Shown here: piece after piece, positions 18,495-26,508 of the stretch
Position numbering within the stretch: the first letter of the stretch is position 1
Layout of the letters: every line of letters starts with the position of its first letter
DNA from: Aurantibacillus circumpalustris
Lineage (GTDB): Bacteria; Bacteroidota; Bacteroidia; B-17B0; Aurantibacillaceae
Assembly: GCF_029625215.1 (NCBI RefSeq)
Contig: NZ_CP121197.1
Coordinates: 1,674,001-1,738,000 of the forward strand
DNA: 64,000 nucleotides
Reading direction: 5' to 3'
Program-made: the position numbers and the translations under genes
Notes under the pieces: model-generated
Told to the model about the DNA's origin: nothing
What the model saw: only the letters and a program-made list of their open reading frames with translations
The model's database searches: none

Positions 18495-18980
18495 ATGGGT
18501 GTAAATATTAGAATTGGTTTCGGCTATGATGTCCACCCGCTAGGGGAGGGAAGAGAGTTGTGGTTAGGTGGAATTAAACTCGAATTCGACAAAGGCTGTG
18601 TTGGCCATAGCGACGCAGATGTGCTTTTACATGCCATATGTGATGCTTTATTGGGAGCAGCTAACTTAAGGGATATAGGATTCCATTTTCCAAATACAAA
18701 TCCTAAATACAAAGGTGCCGATAGCAAACTTTTATTAAAAGAAGTCATTGCTTTGCTAAAGGAAAATAACTACGCTGTAGGTAACGTAGACGCTACCTTG
18801 AGTTTAGAAGATCCAAAGATAAATCCACACATCAAAGAAATGCAAAAGGTTCTCGCGCCAATTTTAGAAGTAACTGAAAACGACATTTCGATAAAAGCAA
18901 CTACCAACGAAAAACTGGGTTATGTTGGAAAGGGCGAAGGCGTGAATGCATACGCGGTAGCGCTGATCTACAAAAAATAA
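18495..18980 (+). CDS. ispF: 2-C-methyl-D-erythritol 2,4-cyclodiphosphate synthase
   Basis: IspF closes the cyclodiphosphate ring in the MEP route to isoprenoids. The 161-residue sequence has the zinc ligands Asp and His in RIGFGYDVHPLGEG and the third His in GCVGHSDADVLLHA, then DIGFHFPNTNPKYKGADS, and ends with ATTNEKLGYVGKGEGVNAYA, all typical. It is the last of the closely packed hemL-pgk-ispF set. It shows the organism makes isoprenoids by the MEP route, which is relevant to the prenyltransferase operon at 57 kb. Confidence 0.96.
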   Translation: MGVNIRIGFGYDVHPLGEGRELWLGGIKLEFDKGCVGHSDADVLLHAICDALLGAANLRDIGFHFPNTNPKYKGADSKLLLKEVIALLKENNYAVGNVDATLSLEDPKINPHIKEMQKVLAPILEVTENDISIKATTNEKLGYVGKGEGVNAYAVALIYKK

Positions 18981-19031
18981 ACCGACAGATTAATTTCGTC
19001 TAATTTATTTTTCAAAAAAAGTTTTATTGGC

Positions 19032-19039
19032 TATTTTTG
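19032..19039 (+). promoter_or_regulatory. -7 element giving a near-leaderless mRNA
   Basis: TATTTTTG ends three bases before the ATG at 19043. Transcription from this box would begin at or next to the start codon. The -33 region is T-rich but has no clear TTTG. Confidence 0.45.
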
Positions 19040-19042
19040 GTT

Positions 19043-20479
19043 ATGAGATCGCTTTATCCATTAATAGTTTTTCTGTTTTTTTATTGCGTTTTATTCTCCC
19101 AAAATTATAATTACTATTTTGGAAATCTTCACGCACATACTGCATTCAGCGATGGTAACAAAGACTCAGTAAGTTCAGGTGTTGGGAGACCCGATGGAAG
19201 TTATGGTTATGCCAAACTCAGTAACAATTTCGATTTTTTAGGAATTTCAGAACACAATCATTACTCCAGTAATCATAACCCTGGCTTTAAACAACCGCTT
19301 TATCAAACAGGCTTAACGATGGCTAATACTGCAAATCAAGACGGATCCTTTTTGGCATTGTTTGGAATGGAATATGGTGTGTCGTCAGAATTTAACGGAC
19401 ATGTATTAATTTACGGGTTTAATCAATTGATAGGTTGGGAGACTGGTGTTGGTGGTTTATCAGGAAATAATTACGATGTTTTTAATGCAAAAACAGATTA
19501 TGATGGGATCTTTAAAAAAGTAAAAAATAATCCAAATGCATTTGCTTATCTGGCGCACCCTGATTTTAGTGATTATACAACAGATGGCACTTATGCTACA
19601 GCTCTTTCGAACAAACCTTATAATGCAGCCTACGATAGTGCAATCGTTGGAATGCCTTTAAGAAGTGGATTGGCATCAAGCGCTATGACTAATTACAATG
19701 ATTATTCGCAAGGAAATTATTTTAATTATTATAAGAAAATGTTGTATCAAGGTTATCATTTAGGCATTGGTTACGATCATGATAATCATTACACGAATTT
19801 TGGAAGAAGTAATGGCGGAAGACTTGTTATCATTGCTCCTTCATTGAGCCGCGCTAATTTAAATACAGCTATGAAACAAATGAATTTTTATGGCAGCGAT
19901 GATTCAAATGCAAAAATTGATTTTAATTTGAATGGATCAATAATGGGCTCTATTATTTCCGGAACCGTTTATCCGACGTTTAATGTTGTTCATAATGATC
20001 CTGACGGAGAAGAGGCCGACACAATAAAAATATGGAAAGGTTATAAAAATAGTGGCGGACTTTGGGCGAGTATCGTCCATATTTTAAATGGAAATAATAC
20101 AACAACTTTTACGGATTTAAATATTGTGTCAAACAGGGAGTACTATTATTTTGCGGAAATAAAACAGGGTGATGGACAGTGGATCGTAACATCACCGATC
20201 TGGTACACAGCTTTGGCGCCATTGTCTGTTAAGGAAAACGACAATAAAATTGCATTTAATTATTTTCCGAATCCGGTTTCAAAAAAATTGAATATTAGTT
20301 TGGCCACATGCGATGATTATGTTATTTCAATCACGGACGTTTCTGGAAAATTAATTGTTGAGGAGACTATTTTTTCAAGCGAATTTAAATTGGACTTATC
20401 AAACATAAGACCTGGGCTTTATTCCCTAAACGTAAAAAGCAATAAGGATTCAGTTTCTAGAAAATTAATTGTAGAATAA
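19043..20479 (+). CDS. secreted PHP-domain protein with T9SS sorting tail
   Basis: The chosen ATG at 19043 gives 478 residues beginning with a signal peptide (MRSLYPLIVFLFFYCVLFSQ). Residues ~25-330 resemble CehA/McbA-type PHP metallohydrolases: NLHAHTAFSDG with the HxH ligands, SEHNHY, EYG, FAYLAHPDFSDY and IGYDHDNHY, which together could hold two or three metal ions. Then comes a beta-sandwich segment, and the last ~75 residues (FNYFPNPVSKKLNISL ... GLYSLNVKSNKDSVSRKLIVE) form a type A T9SS C-terminal domain. So this should be an extracellular or surface phosphoesterase-like enzyme; the substrate is not known. It stands alone between ispF and the convergent sua5. Confidence 0.85.
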   Translation: MRSLYPLIVFLFFYCVLFSQNYNYYFGNLHAHTAFSDGNKDSVSSGVGRPDGSYGYAKLSNNFDFLGISEHNHYSSNHNPGFKQPLYQTGLTMANTANQDGSFLALFGMEYGVSSEFNGHVLIYGFNQLIGWETGVGGLSGNNYDVFNAKTDYDGIFKKVKNNPNAFAYLAHPDFSDYTTDGTYATALSNKPYNAAYDSAIVGMPLRSGLASSAMTNYNDYSQGNYFNYYKKMLYQGYHLGIGYDHDNHYTNFGRSNGGRLVIIAPSLSRANLNTAMKQMNFYGSDDSNAKIDFNLNGSIMGSIISGTVYPTFNVVHNDPDGEEADTIKIWKGYKNSGGLWASIVHILNGNNTTTFTDLNIVSNREYYYFAEIKQGDGQWIVTSPIWYTALAPLSVKENDNKIAFNYFPNPVSKKLNISLATCDDYVISITDVSGKLIVEETIFSSEFKLDLSNIRPGLYSLNVKSNKDSVSRKLIVE

Positions 20480-20481
20480 CT

Positions 20482-21438
20482 TTATTTAGTGGCCGCTCTT
20501 CTTAATCGGTCATTGATAGCTCTGCCGAGACCTTCATCTGGTAAAAGTTCGCACAGTACGACTTCAGAATCACTATCGTCGGCCAATCTTAAAAACTTAA
20601 AAAGATTTAATGCTGCTTCATGAAGGTTTTTTGTTTTTGATAAATTGAATATCACACAATTTTTTTCAGCGATCATTCTTTCACCAAAACAAATAACTGC
20701 TATCTTTTTTGTTTTATGTTCGTGAATAAGATCCTCCAAATTCCCAATAAACAAAGACTTTTTTGGAGCGTAATGATTTTTTAATTGTCCCGGCGCTTTC
20801 GGGTTACTCGATTGATTAAGTCGTAATTCTACACTACCAATAACTTTTTCGATCTCTTCAATTGCTAATCCACCCAAACGAAAAACACATACTTTATCTT
20901 CTTCAATGCCAACAATAGTTGACTCAATGCCAACATTGGAATAACCACCATCAAGAATATAATCTACTTGATCGCTAAGTTGTTTATTTACGTGTTGAGG
21001 TTCGGTAGGACTCACATAGCCGAAGGGATTGGCGCTTGGTGCTGCAAGTGGTAAATCTATTTTCTTTAATAGTTCTAGGGTAAGCGAATGATCTGGAACC
21101 CTCACAGCTACTTGCTCGAGCCCTGACGTTACTAAAGCAGGAATGTTTTCTTTTTTAGGAACTAACAGCGTTAAAGGTCCTGGCCAGAAGGTGTCAGCAA
21201 GCTTTATTAGTCTTGGGTCATTAAAATTCGCGTATTTTTTTGCCGCTTCACGTGAATGAACATGTATAATCAAAGGGTCAAAAAAGGGGCGTTGTTTGGC
21301 TTCGAAAATTGAAAGTACAGCGGTTTCATTGAGCGCATTTGCCGCCAAACCGTAAACCGTTTCAGTAGGGATCGCCACCAATTTGCCTTTTAGCAGTAGA
21401 TCTGCTGCATGATCTGTATTTTTTCCAATTTCTGCCAC
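20482..21438 (-). CDS. sua5: L-threonylcarbamoyladenylate synthase (Sua5 type)
   Basis: This protein makes threonylcarbamoyl-AMP from threonine, bicarbonate and ATP for the t6A modification at position 37 of ANN-decoding tRNAs. The N-terminal YrdC domain shows GKLVAIPTETVYGLAANA, FDPLIIHV, WPGPLTLLV, VAVRVPDHS and SAPSANPFGYVSPT; the C-terminal ~110 residues begin with APGQLKNHYAPKK, the linker-plus-Sua5 domain, so the two-domain form is present (318 residues). The stop codon is two bases from that of the convergent PHP gene. Its promoter must lie in the 214-base gap shared with hpt. Confidence 0.93.
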   Translation of the reverse strand: MAEIGKNTDHAADLLLKGKLVAIPTETVYGLAANALNETAVLSIFEAKQRPFFDPLIIHVHSREAAKKYANFNDPRLIKLADTFWPGPLTLLVPKKENIPALVTSGLEQVAVRVPDHSLTLELLKKIDLPLAAPSANPFGYVSPTEPQHVNKQLSDQVDYILDGGYSNVGIESTIVGIEEDKVCVFRLGGLAIEEIEKVIGSVELRLNQSSNPKAPGQLKNHYAPKKSLFIGNLEDLIHEHKTKKIAVICFGERMIAEKNCVIFNLSKTKNLHEAALNLFKFLRLADDSDSEVVLCELLPDEGLGRAINDRLRRAATK

Positions 21439-21628
21439 GGCGCAAAGATAACAATCTCAATAAACCTAAACAGACTTTGGGAAAACAAAGTCTGCGATAT
21501 AAGGAGTTGTAAGGATTTTATTGCGAACAATGGTTTTATGAAATCGTAATAACTACAAAATCGGGATAACCCGTATTAAGACATCTTGCAAAAAAACACT
21601 TCTACTGTCTAAATGCGGATAAAACCGT

Positions 21629-21636
21629 TATATTTG
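21629..21636 (+). promoter_or_regulatory. -7 element for hpt-adk
   Basis: TATATTTG, 16 bases before the hpt start codon; no convincing -33 element. Confidence 0.45.
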
Positions 21637-21652
21637 TTATCCACTAAACTTT

Positions 21653-22189
21653 ATGAGCAAGGTTATAACAATAAAGGATAAGCAGTTTAAGCCATACATT
21701 AATAGGCAAAAGATTGCAGAAGCTGTAAAAGTTCTTGCCGATGCAATAAATTCAGATCTTAAAGATGAGTGTCCGATTTTTTTGGCAGTTTTAAACGGTT
21801 CGTTTATGTTTGCCGCAGATCTTTTGAAGGAAATAACCATTCCTTGTGAAATTTCATTTGTAAAACTTTCAAGTTATACTGGAATGTCGAGCAGTGGAAA
21901 CGTAACGGAACTTATTGGTTTAAATGAAGACATAAGTGGACGAAGTGTTGTTATTATTGAAGATATTGTGGACAGTGGTTTAACGCTTGAACGATTAACA
22001 GAAATATTAAAAGAGAAAAACGTAAAACAAATTAAAACGGCAACAATATTATTTAAACCCGCTTCTTACAAAAAGAATTACCAGTTGGATTATGTTGGAT
22101 TTAATATTCCAGATGATTTTGTTGTTGGATATGGTTTGGACTACGAAGGACTAGGAAGAAATTTAAAAGAGATTCACGTATTAGCTTAA
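21653..22189 (+). CDS. hpt: hypoxanthine (guanine) phosphoribosyltransferase
   Basis: This 178-residue cytosolic purine-salvage enzyme joins hypoxanthine or guanine to PRPP. The PRPP-binding motif VVIIEDIVDSGLTL is at about residues 100-113, preceded by the flexible loop KLSSYTGMSSSGNV; VAVLNGSFMFAADL-like residues near 45 (AVLNGSFMFAADL) and the C-terminal base-binding VGFNIPDDFVVGYGLDY complete the family pattern. The adk gene begins six bases after the stop, so salvage and nucleotide phosphorylation are coupled in one transcript. Confidence 0.93.
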   Translation: MSKVITIKDKQFKPYINRQKIAEAVKVLADAINSDLKDECPIFLAVLNGSFMFAADLLKEITIPCEISFVKLSSYTGMSSSGNVTELIGLNEDISGRSVVIIEDIVDSGLTLERLTEILKEKNVKQIKTATILFKPASYKKNYQLDYVGFNIPDDFVVGYGLDYEGLGRNLKEIHVLA

Positions 22190-22195
22190 AATAAA

Positions 22196-23299
22196 ATGGA
22201 AAAAATGTTGAACATAGTTTTATTTGGCCCTCCAGGAGCAGGAAAGGGTACACAGTCAGAAAACCTGATCAGTAAGTATGGATTGGTGCACCTTAGTACC
22301 GGAGATATTTTGCGTTCAGAGATCGCACGTGGTACAAGCCTTGGTACCAAAGCCAAAGAAATAATGGATAGAGGTGAGTTAGTAAGTGATGAAATTGTAA
22401 TTGGTATGATTGAATCAAAACTAGATGAAAACACACACGCCAAAGGATTTATATTTGATGGATTCCCGAGAACAGCAGCACAAGCGGTAGCTTTGGATGA
22501 TCTCTTGCAGAAAAAAGGAACGGGTATTAGCGGTATGTTAGCTTTAGAAGTAGATGATGAAGAATTGACAAAACGATTATTACTTCGCGGAAGAGATAGT
22601 GGTAGACCAGATGATCGTGATGAAACCGTTATTCGTCGCCGTATTCAAGAGTACAATAATAAAACATTGCCTTTAAAAAATTATTACCACGAGCAAGGTA
22701 AGTTTCATTCAATAGATGGCATTGGCACCATCGATGAAATTTTTAAATCGTTAGTAGAGCGCATTGTTTTTTTAAATGCTGAGATGGATTTAACAGCATT
22801 AGAAACCGATTTAGAGCATTTGGATTTGACGATTCAAGATTTTGAAGTTGCAGATGATATTGCTCCTGAGTTACTTTTGGAGATTGACGCCATCAAACGT
22901 GCAGAGGCTGAAGAAGAAGAAGAGAAAAGAGCGAAGGTGAAAATAAGTAAGCAGTCAACAGTTAGCAGTAAGCAATCGGCAGCAGGTAGCAGTAAGGCAC
23001 CTGTAAAAAAATCATCTCCTAAAAAAGCGTCAGCTAAGAAAAAAGTTGCAGTGAAAAAAGCTGTTGCTAAGAAACCGGTAAAAAAAGCGGGTCCTAAAAA
23101 AGCAGCGAAGAAAGTTGCTAAAGCTTCTAAGAAAGTTACCAAGAAACCAATCAAAAAAGCATCAAAAAAGAAAGTGACTCCTAAAAAAACAAGCCCGAAA
23201 AAAGTAGTTGCAAAAAAGAAAGTCGCAAAAAAAATAGTGAAGAAAGTAGTTAAGAAACTTGAAAAAAAAGCAACTGCAAAGAATAAAAAGCGCAAATAA
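22196..23299 (+). CDS. adk: adenylate kinase with histone-H1-like basic tail
   Basis: Residues 1-192 are a complete adenylate kinase (ATP + AMP to 2 ADP): P-loop GPPGAGKGTQ at 11-20, LSTGDILR, AMP-binding FIFDGFPRT at 86-93, and the LID segment RGRDSGRPDDRDETVIRRRI. It has no Cys4 zinc site and the lid is the short form. A normal Adk would stop about there, but the frame continues for 175 residues: an acidic linker (193-247), a Ser/Gln-rich piece coded by a 7-base repeat (251-268), and a ~100-residue Lys/Ala/Pro/Val tail with KKAVAKKPVKKAGPKKAAKK-like runs, close to eukaryotic H1 and bacterial Hc1-type tails. The tail should bind nucleic acid or polyphosphate; its job in an Adk is unknown. 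Codon use looks continuous and the terminator follows the tail, so it is not a read-through error. Confidence 0.93.
   Translation: MEKMLNIVLFGPPGAGKGTQSENLISKYGLVHLSTGDILRSEIARGTSLGTKAKEIMDRGELVSDEIVIGMIESKLDENTHAKGFIFDGFPRTAAQAVALDDLLQKKGTGISGMLALEVDDEELTKRLLLRGRDSGRPDDRDETVIRRRIQEYNNKTLPLKNYYHEQGKFHSIDGIGTIDEIFKSLVERIVFLNAEMDLTALETDLEHLDLTIQDFEVADDIAPELLLEIDAIKRAEAEEEEEKRAKVKISKQSTVSSKQSAAGSSKAPVKKSSPKKASAKKKVAVKKAVAKKPVKKAGPKKAAKKVAKASKKVTKKPIKKASKKKVTPKKTSPKKVVAKKKVAKKIVKKVVKKLEKKATAKNKKRK
22946..22998 (+). repeat. heptanucleotide repeat inside adk
   Basis: Successive 7-mers AGTAAGC, AGTCAAC, AGTTAGC, AGTAAGC, AATCGGC, AGCAGGT, AGCAGTA. Since 7 is not a multiple of 3 the repeat is read in all frames, giving the Ser/Gln/Ala-rich residues 251-268 between the acidic linker and the basic tail. 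The period matches that of intergenic repeats near 30.7 kb and 46.6 kb. Confidence 0.8.
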
Positions 23300-23312
23300 T
23301 AAATTAGAATTC

Positions 23313-23356
23313 AAGAGCCTAATCTCTCTATTAAAGTGGGATTGGGCTTTTTTGTT
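23313..23356 (+). terminator. terminator after adk
   Basis: Imperfect stem AAGAGCCTAATCTC / GGGATTGGGCTTTT with three G.T pairs, followed by a T run. Confidence 0.65.
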
Positions 23357-23375
23357 TTTAGAACTAAATTAAAAA

Positions 23376-24398
23376 ATGGATAATAGCAATTTTGTTGATT
23401 ACGTAAAGATTTGTTGCAGAACGGGAAAAGGAGGAGCAGGATCCATTCATTTTCACCGTGATAAATTTACTTCTATGGGTGGTCCGGACGGTGGTAATGG
23501 CGGACGAGGCGGACATATTATTTTAAAGGGAAACAAACAATTGTGGACTTTAATTCATCTAAAGTACCGAAAGCATATTATTGCAGAGCCCGGTGTTGGT
23601 GGTTCGAGCAGCAATAGTTCTGGTAAACAAGGAAAAGATGAATACCTGGAAGTGCCATTAGGAACCGTTGCCAGAGATGAAGAGACTGGTGAAATTCAAT
23701 TTGAAATAACAGAAGATGGTCAGGAAGTAATTCTTGTACAAGGCGGTCGCGGTGGTTTAGGAAATGCGAATTTCAAGAACAGTACTTTGCAGAGTCCTCA
23801 ATTTGCTCAACCAGGGGAGCCTGGTAAAACGGAATGGAAAATTCTTGAGTTAAAAGTTTTGGCGGATGTTGGTTTGGTTGGTTTTCCAAATGCAGGAAAA
23901 TCTACACTGTTATCTGTTGTGAGCGCTGCTAAACCAGAGATTGCGAATTATCCTTTTACTACCTTGGTTCCTAATTTAGGAATTGTAAGTTACCGTGATT
24001 ACAAAAGTTTTGTGATGGCTGATATTCCGGGAATTATTGAAGGAGCGCATGAAGGAAAGGGGATCGGCTTAAGGTTTTTAAGGCACATTGAACGTAACTC
24101 GTCCTTACTTTTTTTAGTCCCTTGTGATACGAAGGACATTGTTGAAGAGTATAAAATTTTATTAAATGAATTAAAGCAGTTCAATCCTGAATTGTTGGAT
24201 AAAAAACGCATTCTAGCTATCAGTAAAAGTGATATGCTGGATGATGAGTTAGAAAAAGAAATGCGTAAAGATTTGGAGAAGAAACTAAAAGGCAAACTCA
24301 AAGTACCCTACATTTTCTTTTCGTCTGCTAGCCAAAAAAATCTAGTAGAGCTGAAAGATATGCTTTGGAGGCAATTAAATGAGTACGATTTTGAGTAA
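23376..24398 (+). CDS. obg: GTPase Obg (ribosome assembly)
   Basis: Obg binds the 50S ribosomal subunit and couples GTP level to ribosome maturation and growth. The 340-residue protein has the glycine-rich Obg fold at the N-terminus ([45 protein letters not shown]) and the G domain from about residue 160: P-loop GFPNAGKST, switch region [28 protein letters not shown], and [10 protein letters not shown] in place of NKxD, with SASQKNL as G5. The G4 motif reads SKSD, a variant of NKMD seen in Bacteroidota. The third OCT domain is absent, as is usual in this group. It follows the adk terminator. Confidence 0.95.
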   Translation: MDNSNFVDYVKICCRTGKGGAGSIHFHRDKFTSMGGPDGGNGGRGGHIILKGNKQLWTLIHLKYRKHIIAEPGVGGSSSNSSGKQGKDEYLEVPLGTVARDEETGEIQFEITEDGQEVILVQGGRGGLGNANFKNSTLQSPQFAQPGEPGKTEWKILELKVLADVGLVGFPNAGKSTLLSVVSAAKPEIANYPFTTLVPNLGIVSYRDYKSFVMADIPGIIEGAHEGKGIGLRFLRHIERNSSLLFLVPCDTKDIVEEYKILLNELKQFNPELLDKKRILAISKSDMLDDELEKEMRKDLEKKLKGKLKVPYIFFSSASQKNLVELKDMLWRQLNEYDFE

Positions 24399-24423
24399 AA
24401 TCGCTTAACAAAAGCGATTTTTT
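24397..24423 (+). terminator. terminator after obg
   Basis: Stem AAAATCGCTT / AAGCGATTTT (24397-24406 with 24412-24421) with T run; the left arm begins in the obg stop codon. Confidence 0.85.
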
Positions 24424-24433
24424 GACAAATTTC

Positions 24434-24464
24434 TTTGTATAAGTCTAATAAAACCCTATATTTG
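24434..24464 (+). promoter_or_regulatory. promoter of rpmI-rplT
   Basis: TTTG (24434-24437), 19 bases, TATATTTG (24457-24464): the best match to the Bacteroidota -33/-7 consensus in the window. The rpmI start codon is 21 bases downstream. Confidence 0.85.
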
Positions 24465-24485
24465 CCGCCTAAAAAATAGCAAGAC

Positions 24486-24680
24486 ATGCCAAAAATGAAA
24501 ACTAATTCCAGTGCTAAAAAGCGTTTTCAGCTTACTGGAACAGGTAAAATTAAAAGAAAGCATGCTTACAAAAGTCACATCTTAACCAAAAAGGAAAAAG
24601 ACCGTAAACGCGGTTTAACTAAGACAGGACTAGTAAGCAAGCAAGATACTCCGAACGTGAAATTCATGTTAGGAATCTAA
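24486..24680 (+). CDS. rpmI: 50S ribosomal protein L35
   Basis: A 64-residue basic protein starting [20 protein letters not shown], the bL35 signature, with [14 protein letters not shown] in the middle. Length and composition are normal. infC, which precedes rpmI in many bacteria, is absent here; obg lies upstream behind a terminator. rplT follows after a 113-base leader, which could hold the L20 autoregulatory site known in other bacteria, though I see no obvious structure. Confidence 0.96.
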   Translation: MPKMKTNSSAKKRFQLTGTGKIKRKHAYKSHILTKKEKDRKRGLTKTGLVSKQDTPNVKFMLGI

Positions 24681-24793
24681 GCGAAAAATCCTTTAAAATT
24701 ACCTCAGCGGTTATTAAACAAAATGTTTAACCAGAGTTTTAGTAAAAAGTCTCTTAACTGAGCGCTAAATCTCAAAACAAATTAAAAAAAGAA

Positions 24794-25138
24794 ATGCCAA
24801 GAAGCGTCAATCACGTAGCCAGTAGGGCTCGCAGAAAAAAAATCCTTAATTTAACCAAAGGTTATTGGGGTGCAAGAGGAAATGTTTGGACAATTGCCAA
24901 AAACACTCTTGAAAAAGGTTTAACTTACGCATACCGCGATCGTAAAAACAAAAAACGTACTATGCGTGGTTTGTGGATTCAACGTATTAATGCAGGTGTT
25001 AGAGAGCACGGCATGAGTTATTCTGAATTTATCGGAAAATTAAATGCAAAAGGTTTAAAATTAAACCGTAAAGTGTTAGCTGATTTAGCTATGAACCACC
25101 CAGAGGCGTTCGCAGCGGTTATTAATCAGGTAAAATAA
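24794..25138 (+). CDS. rplT: 50S ribosomal protein L20
   Basis: This 114-residue bL20 protein binds 23S rRNA early in 50S assembly. It begins [20 protein letters not shown] and contains [15 protein letters not shown] and [20 protein letters not shown], all family hallmarks. It is the second gene of the rpmI transcript and is followed by a strong terminator. Confidence 0.97.
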   Translation: MPRSVNHVASRARRKKILNLTKGYWGARGNVWTIAKNTLEKGLTYAYRDRKNKKRTMRGLWIQRINAGVREHGMSYSEFIGKLNAKGLKLNRKVLADLAMNHPEAFAAVINQVK

Positions 25139-25162
25139 CAAGACTTAAGTCAAACAAATAAG

Positions 25163-25190
25163 AAAAACGCTCCTATTTAGGAGCGTTTTT
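25163..25190 (+). terminator. terminator after rplT
   Basis: Stem AAAAACGCTCCTA / TAGGAGCGTTTTT with a two-base core loop and T-rich end. Confidence 0.9.
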
Positions 25191-25287
25191 ATTTATTTCA
25201 CACTTTGAACCGATTTATTTACGTATTTTAACGTTAGTAATCCAAGTAAATGGGTTTATTTGTGTCATAATAATATAAAGTCATAAC

Positions 25288-25443
25288 ATGGCAACGAAAG
25301 CAATAGCAAAAAGATCCGAGATTAAAGGCAGCACCTATTTAGTAAAATTACGTATAGATGCGCGTACGGTAATTACTGTAAGAACAAAGGAAAGTTTAAA
25401 AAACTGGAAAGCGAAATACCCTGACGCAGTTGAAATTGGTTAA
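25288..25443 (+). CDS. small basic protein of 51 residues, unknown
   Basis: An ATG at 25288 opens a 51-codon frame ending in TAA at 25441-25443. It begins MATKAIAKRSEIKGSTYLVK, has a basic first half and a strand-turn-helix look (LRIDARTVITVRTKESLKNWKAKYPDAVEIG). It lies alone behind the rplT terminator and convergent to corA. The composition (many Lys, Ala, Val, no rare-codon runs) and a complete ORF without overlap make it a likely real gene, but I do not recognise the family. A -7-like TTATTTG lies about 30 bases upstream. Confidence 0.55.
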   Translation: MATKAIAKRSEIKGSTYLVKLRIDARTVITVRTKESLKNWKAKYPDAVEIG

Positions 25444-25464
25444 GCCTATTTTCAGTAAATAAAA

Positions 25465-26508
25465 CTACATCCATTTTTTCTTTTTAAAGTAGATTACCAA
25501 CCCACCCATAACGCCAAGCATTATTATCCATACTGCAGCGTATCCGATTGGAGATTTTAATTCGGGCATATACTCAAAGTTCATACCGTAAACACCTGCG
25601 ATAAATGTTACAGGAATAAAAATGCTCGACATAATTGTTAGCACTTTCATAACCTCATTCATTTTATTGGCATTTGTACTCAGGTAAATATCCATAATAC
25701 CACTTAAAAGATCACGATACGTCTCCACCGTATCAATTATACGTGTTGTGTGATCTTGTAGATCCCTAAAAAATAATAGCGTGCCAGAATTAATATAATT
25801 CGATTCTGAGCGCAACAAATTACTCAGCATATCACGTAAAGGCCAAACCTGTTTACGAAGAAAAATCACTTCTCGTTTAAGCTTGTATAATTCTATGAGG
25901 GATTCACGTTTAGGCTCTTTAATTATTTGTTCTTCTATTTGCCCAACTTTATCACCAATTTTTTCAATGGTGTGAAAATAATAATCCACAACAGCATCCA
26001 TCAAAGCATAAAACAAATAATCAGCGCCATGTTTTCTAACACGACCTTTCGACTGCCTTAATCTCTCTCTTATAATATCAAAGGCATCTCCACCTTGAGG
26101 TTCTTGAAAAGAAATTACCGTGTTATCGGCAAGAATGATGGAAAGTTGTTCTGAATGCACTTCGTTATTATACATGATCATTTTCATGATTGCGAGAACA
26201 TAGTGCTCGTAATCTTCAAATTTAGGCCGTTGATCCAGATGCACGATGTCTTCTAGCGTGAGAGGATGGATGTTGTATAATTTTCCGATTGATTCAATCA
26301 AAGAAATATCGTGTACACCTTCTACATTAATCCATTGCACCATGTTCGGTTTCAGATGTTTTGTGCAAACGGAAAAATCGTAAAATTCCTTTTCAAGAAA
26401 TTCTTGTTCGTTAAATTCTATGAGTGTTATTTTTACTGAGCCCGAATCAGTTCCGGTATAGCTGAGTGTGCCAGGTGGAGTGCCGATATTGCGATATTTA
26501 TTCGGCAT
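25465..26508 (-). CDS. corA: CorA-type magnesium/cobalt channel
   Basis: A 347-residue CorA: long acidic/helical cytosolic N-terminal domain, then two transmembrane helices at the C-terminus with the selectivity motif in FIAGVYGMNFEYMPEL (GMN followed by MPE), ending with a lysine-rich tail (YFKKKKWM). It should carry Mg2+ into the cell as a pentamer. I choose the ATG at 26508 (MPNKYRNIGTPPGTLSYTG); the longer frame depends on a TTG inside rsmI. With this start the gene overlaps the rsmI stop by 11 bases, so the two are translationally coupled or at least co-transcribed. Confidence 0.93.
   Translation of the reverse strand: MPNKYRNIGTPPGTLSYTGTDSGSVKITLIEFNEQEFLEKEFYDFSVCTKHLKPNMVQWINVEGVHDISLIESIGKLYNIHPLTLEDIVHLDQRPKFEDYEHYVLAIMKMIMYNNEVHSEQLSIILADNTVISFQEPQGGDAFDIIRERLRQSKGRVRKHGADYLFYALMDAVVDYYFHTIEKIGDKVGQIEEQIIKEPKRESLIELYKLKREVIFLRKQVWPLRDMLSNLLRSESNYINSGTLLFFRDLQDHTTRIIDTVETYRDLLSGIMDIYLSTNANKMNEVMKVLTIMSSIFIPVTFIAGVYGMNFEYMPELKSPIGYAAVWIIMLGVMGGLVIYFKKKKWM

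Noticed and set aside
22834-23295. 153-residue hydrophobic Phe/Ala-rich frame on the minus strand
   Set aside because: It is the antisense of the Lys/Ala-rich adk tail (AAA read as TTT); no promoter or independent support.
22196-23299. adk tail as a frameshift or run-on into a second gene
   Set aside because: No stop, start or ribosome-binding context lies at the junction and the terminator follows the tail; sequence errors cannot be excluded but are not indicated.
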